Shown: positions 60,490 through 64,000 of the stretch, in pieces
Position numbering within the stretch: the stretch's first letter is position 1
Layout: each line of letters opens with the position of its first letter
Source of the DNA: Callorhinus ursinus
Lineage: Eukaryota; Chordata; Mammalia; Carnivora; Otariidae
Reading direction: 5' to 3'
Assembly: GCF_003265705.1 (NCBI RefSeq)
Contig: NW_020312935.1
Span: forward strand, 2,994,716 to 3,058,715
DNA: 64,000 nt
The notes under the pieces: model-generated
What the model saw: only the letters and a program-made list of their open reading frames with translations
Databases searched by the model: none
Told to the model about the DNA's origin: nothing
Made by a program: the position numbers and the translations under genes

Positions 60490-61475
60490 AGAAAATTACA
60501 TGAGAGTAAAGGTTTACAACCCAATGTATAAAATAAGAATCCATAATTGCAGACTTTTCATAAATTTTAAAAACAATGTGGGATTAGGGAAAGTTCTTCC
60601 TTCGAACAGAAATGCAACTACTAAATGCAGAGGGAATTATGGGGTTAGAAAATCACCATTTGGGAACCATCATAATAACTCATTCAAGCAAGAATCGATG
60701 GATACTAAAACTGGTGGATGAAAGTTTGAAGAGTAACAGGATATTTACACAAAGTATCGCCCCACAAGATACTTATTAATTACAGAAGGAAAAACAATAA
60801 CTTTACAGTGGAGAAACCTGGCAGACACCACCTTCACCACATGATCAAAGTTAACATCACCAGGAATGAGACAGATATCATGTGCCTCCCAAGAGGATAC
60901 ACCGAGAAGAACACAACATCCCTTCCCTAACATTCCTGCCAAAAATGCAAAACCTGAATCTAATCATGAGGGAACATCAGACAAATCCAAATTGAGGACA
61001 GTCTACAAAATGTCCTATGCGCTTCAGATAGTCAGTGTCATGAAACAGAAAGACTGAAGAGCTGTTTCAGATTAAAGGAGATTAAAGAGACATGACAAAC
61101 GAACGTAACACATAATCTGGAATTTTTTTCCCCCATAAAGGGCATAATTGGGGCAATTGGCAAAATCTGAATAAGGTCTGTAGGTCAGATAATCGTTGTA
61201 GGTGACTGTTAATTTTCTAATTTTGATAACTATGGTGTGGTGATACACCTTTTCCTTTTCCAGGAAAAACACACTGATATATTTAGAGATGATGTTTCAG
61301 TTTTCAAGTGGCTTAGGAAAAATCAGTAAGAGCGTGTGTGTGTTCAGACACACATATGTACATATAGATAGAATATGAGATAATGTTAACATGAGGTCTG
61401 ACTTAAGGGTATACGGGAGATCTATGTTCTATTATTACAACTCTCCTGTACATCTAAAATTATGTCAAAACAAGG
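60490..61475 (+). mobile_element. Long ancient LINE-like fossil
   Basis: The series ggcataattggggcaattgg, ctgaataaggtctgtaggtc, agataatcgttgtag, ttgataactatggtgtggtg, gagatgatgtttcag and tatgtcaaaacaagg matches a common ancient ~1-kb mammalian repeat 3' end. The 5' half (60490-61060) is probably the same element. Family assignment (L1ME/HAL1 type) is tentative. Confidence 0.5.
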
Positions 61476-62836
61476 AGGAAGAAAAGTAACTGTCCAGTGC
61501 AAGACTCTCCATACTGAACTACAAAATTACACGTGAATGGCCAACCCACCCTGATCCCCATATCCTTATTTTCCTGTGAAATTCATTGTTGGCACAGCTT
61601 CAGGAAAAAAACAGGCTGCTACGCCGGACAGGGAGGTGCAGACAGAAAGACACAGAAAGTGGGCTTCTCTTCCCCTAGATGAGTGGTTCTAGACAGAGCT
61701 CTCTAGCTGGAGAAGACAAATGACCATTCTAGTTTGGGCAGAATTTCAAGTACCACAACATCGAAAGACATTTACCCAAGACATCCACGATCCTGGATCA
61801 GGGCAGATTTCCCTAACTTGGTGAATGCGGTTCTAAATATAAGGACAAGAGTAGGAACTGTAAAAAGAACCCCAGCAACCTACAGAGGGTGAGCACTGCT
61901 ACCTCTAGACTAAAACATATTAGAGAGAAAAACACATGGCAATGAATAAACCATCCCGTCTCCCCGCCCCCCAAAACACCCAAAGGCAACCCAGATTCTG
62001 AAATAAGTAGGAAACTCATTCAAGGGGCAAAGAAATAATACCCTCATCTGTTTAGCTTAGAATCCACTGAAGAACCATATCCAATCCCATTCTATGCTTT
62101 CTACAATAACTGTATTTGTATATTGCTACTGTGTCAAAGTCAGTAAGTGTGAAAGCATAAAAAGGTGAGATTCCATCGGCTTGGTAGCAATTCCCCTGAA
62201 GAATTATTCTGTAACTATGGCAAAGTCAGGGAACACACACATGCTTGAACAGGTCCCTTGTGTTGCAGGGGGCCCACGGCCTGGAAGGCCCAGAGAGGTC
62301 CGGGCCCTGGGCTTCATGTCTTGCTAATGAATGCATGTGTGCTCTTTCCAGCGTGAACATAAATCAGCCTGGAAGTGAAAACTGCTAGCTCAGTCCATTC
62401 TGCAGGGAATCCACAACCACCGCAATATTCTGGTTGCAGTCAAGTCATGGAGGGGAGGAAGAGGGTGTCGCAAGATCCGGAGCAGAGCCAGGCGAGGAAC
62501 CAAGTCTGCGTGGGTTGGAAAAAATGAGCTGCTATTTGAGGAACCCAATTTCTTACCAACTATATGGATATACACACGGTTCGACAAGGACCAAAGCCAT
62601 GAATACAGTTTAAAAAAAAAAAAAAAAAAGGCAAAACTACCCAACTATTACTTAGGCTTGTTCTGAAAAAGTATCTAGGGCAATTCAACCAGTTATTCAA
62701 GTAACTGTATCCCCGCACTTAGGTAAGTACCTGCCTACGGCTTTCCACCACGTCCTGAAGACAGACAAGCAGCATCTTTGGCCGTCGCTGGCCTGAATGG
62801 TTCCCTCCTGACCTCGATTTAAACCAGGAAGCACTG

Positions 62837-63030
62837 GGGCGCCTGGGTGGCTCAGTCGTTAAGCGTCTGCCTTCGGCTCAGGTCATGATCCCGGAGTCCT
62901 GGGATCGAGCCCCGCATCGGGCTCCCTTGCTCCGCGAGGAGCCTGCTTCTCCCTCTCCCACTCCCCCTGCTTGTGTTCCCTCTCTCGCTGTGTCTCTGTC
63001 AAATAAATAAAATCTTTAAAATAAATAAAT
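62837..63030 (+). mobile_element. SINEC (CAN SINE), full length, recent
   Basis: A complete tRNA-Lys-derived carnivore SINE. It starts GGGGCGCCTGGGTGGCTCAG, with A/B-box-type promoter sequence and a CT-rich segment, and ends in AATAAA-type A-rich tail repeats. It is bounded by a perfect direct repeat, AAACCAGGAAGCACTG, at 62821-62836 and 63031-63046, the target-site duplication. The intact duplication and consensus-like body indicate a young insertion. Confidence 0.95.
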
Positions 63031-63449
63031 AAACCAGGAAGCACTGAGCCCCTTCCCAGACGTAAAGCAGCACCTCCTTTCACCAAACACAGCAGCTGCC
63101 CTACTCTCCTACCTCATCAACCGCCCCTCCTGCCTCGCAGGCGCACAGCTCACGCAGCCCAACCTTCCCCATCCCCTGCCGTCTTCCCAGCTAAATGGGA
63201 TACCTTCCCACACTGACTGTAACCAACTACTTCAGTGTTTTCTTTGCCAGCACCCAGAACTTTCTGTCTCCTCCCAATTTCCTCAAAATCCCCCTCAGAA
63301 GATCCTATTTCTGATCTTTCAGTTCTTGCTGCTCGGTTGCCGAGCAAAAGCTTGAAGAGGATGTAAAAATGTGCCATCTGGGCCCATTACGGTTTCAATC
63401 TGGCATCTCATGATGTTAAATTTATTTTAAATAATTTCTCCTGATTAAA

Positions 63450-63870
63450 GTAGTATGAGTTCATTACCCCCCCCAAAAAAAAGGATATGTGCAGAAAGAC
63501 TCACTAGCTAAAATAAAAATCACCTATAATTCCACCAGCCAGAGAGTCACTGGTAGGCAAGATAGTTTTTAGGGTTTTTTTTTCTCCTTCTGCATGTCTA
63601 GAGATGCAGATCCTCTTTACCAACCTCAGATCGCACCATTCCTTATGTGAGCCGCCCTTTTAACTTCATCTACCATGAAAGTTTTCCATGACATTAAATA
63701 TTCTTTGGAAGTCAGAATTAATGGCTACAGAGATACTTCATCCTTTGGACATAGCATAAATCCACTAAATTCTGTTACTGGACCTTAAAGCAATTCCTAA
63801 TATTTTGCTGTTAATGCTGCAATACACTCTTGTAAATCTTTGTATCTATGTTAACAAAATAACTAACATA
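63450..63870 (-). mobile_element. Old LINE 3'-end fossil
   Basis: The order of motifs (cacctataattccaccagcc, ctccttctgcatgtctagag, gttttccatgacattaaat, atattttgctgttaatgctgc) fits an old LINE 3' region in reverse orientation. Confidence 0.45.
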
Positions 63871-63884
63871 AATAAGTAACAGCT

Positions 63885-64000
63885 CCAATGCTACCCACTT
63901 AGCAGGGACAGGCATGGTTCTAAGCACTTTTAAAAATATATATCGTTTCATTTGATGCTTGCAACGACCCATTTTACAGGTGAGGGAGCTGTAAAATGTT
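63885..64000 (-). mobile_element. MIR SINE fossil, cut by window end
   Basis: The series ggacaggcatggttctaagc, atatcgtttcatttgatgct and cccattttacaggtgaggga is a reverse MIR core running off the window. Confidence 0.7.

Larger units (their letters stand above)
53313..64000 (-). other. ZFHX3: ZFHX3 intron 1 (3' part; continues beyond the window)
   Basis: This sequence is upstream of coding exon 2 and should lie between the non-coding first exon(s) and exon 2. There is no CpG island or first exon here that I can support, so the promoter is beyond 64000. It contains two carnivore SINEs, a MER5A-like element, LINE fossils, an (AC)n microsatellite and a 100-N gap. I see nothing recognisable in 53400-54690, 55020-55190, 56000-56900, 58640-59160, 61480-62220 and 63050-63390. 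Confidence 0.85.

Noticed and set aside
1..64000. CRISPR arrays, tRNA/rRNA genes, bacterial operons or phage-type systems
   Set aside because: None seen. Tandem and direct repeats are microsatellites, target-site duplications or the 31-bp minisatellite; tRNA-like sequences are SINE heads.

Overview
The window is vertebrate nuclear DNA from a carnivoran mammal, most likely an arctoid caniform (bear, seal or mustelid group). It contains four tRNA-Lys-type CAN/SINEC retroposons, a repeat family restricted to Carnivora, plus a carnivore-type L1 3' end. It also has the usual mammalian background of MIR, L2, MER5A-like and old L1 fossils. The only protein-coding gene I can support is part of ZFHX3 (ATBF1), a giant zinc-finger/homeodomain transcription factor, on the minus strand.

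Gene layout, read on the minus strand from right to left: intron 1 (53313-64000); exon 2 (50539-53312), with 46 nt of 5'UTR and the first 909 codons plus one base; intron 2 (45690-50538, 4849 nt); exon 3 (45193-45689, 497 nt, ending after codon 1075); and the first 45.2 kb of a very long intron 3 (1-45192). All visible splice sites are canonical GT/AG and the reading frame joins exactly (phase 1 at the exon 2/3 junction, phase 0 at the exon 3 donor). The window therefore encodes residues 1-1075, the N-terminal acidic/zinc-finger part. The homeodomains and most of the gene lie beyond coordinate 1. The untranslated first exon and promoter lie beyond 64000.

The remaining ~95% is intronic. It is a patchwork of fossil repeats (MIR, L2, L1, hAT-type DNA transposons and a CR1/L3-like reverse-transcriptase relic), a few young insertions with intact target-site duplications, several microsatellites and two assembly gaps (39762-39771 and 56921-57020). 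Between these lie AT-rich, non-repetitive blocks dense in homeodomain-type TAAT motifs. Such blocks are typical of conserved enhancers around developmental transcription-factor genes, but conservation cannot be tested from one sequence.

No tRNA, rRNA, CRISPR, prokaryotic or viral system was found, and I do not see a novel multi-gene system. The points most worth checking are an upstream ORF overlapping the ZFHX3 start codon, a 32-residue pure glutamate run coded almost only by GAG, a CR1/L3-like fossil that may have been co-opted, an L1 inserted into an older LINE, and a probably artificial 10-N gap inside a 31-bp tandem repeat.
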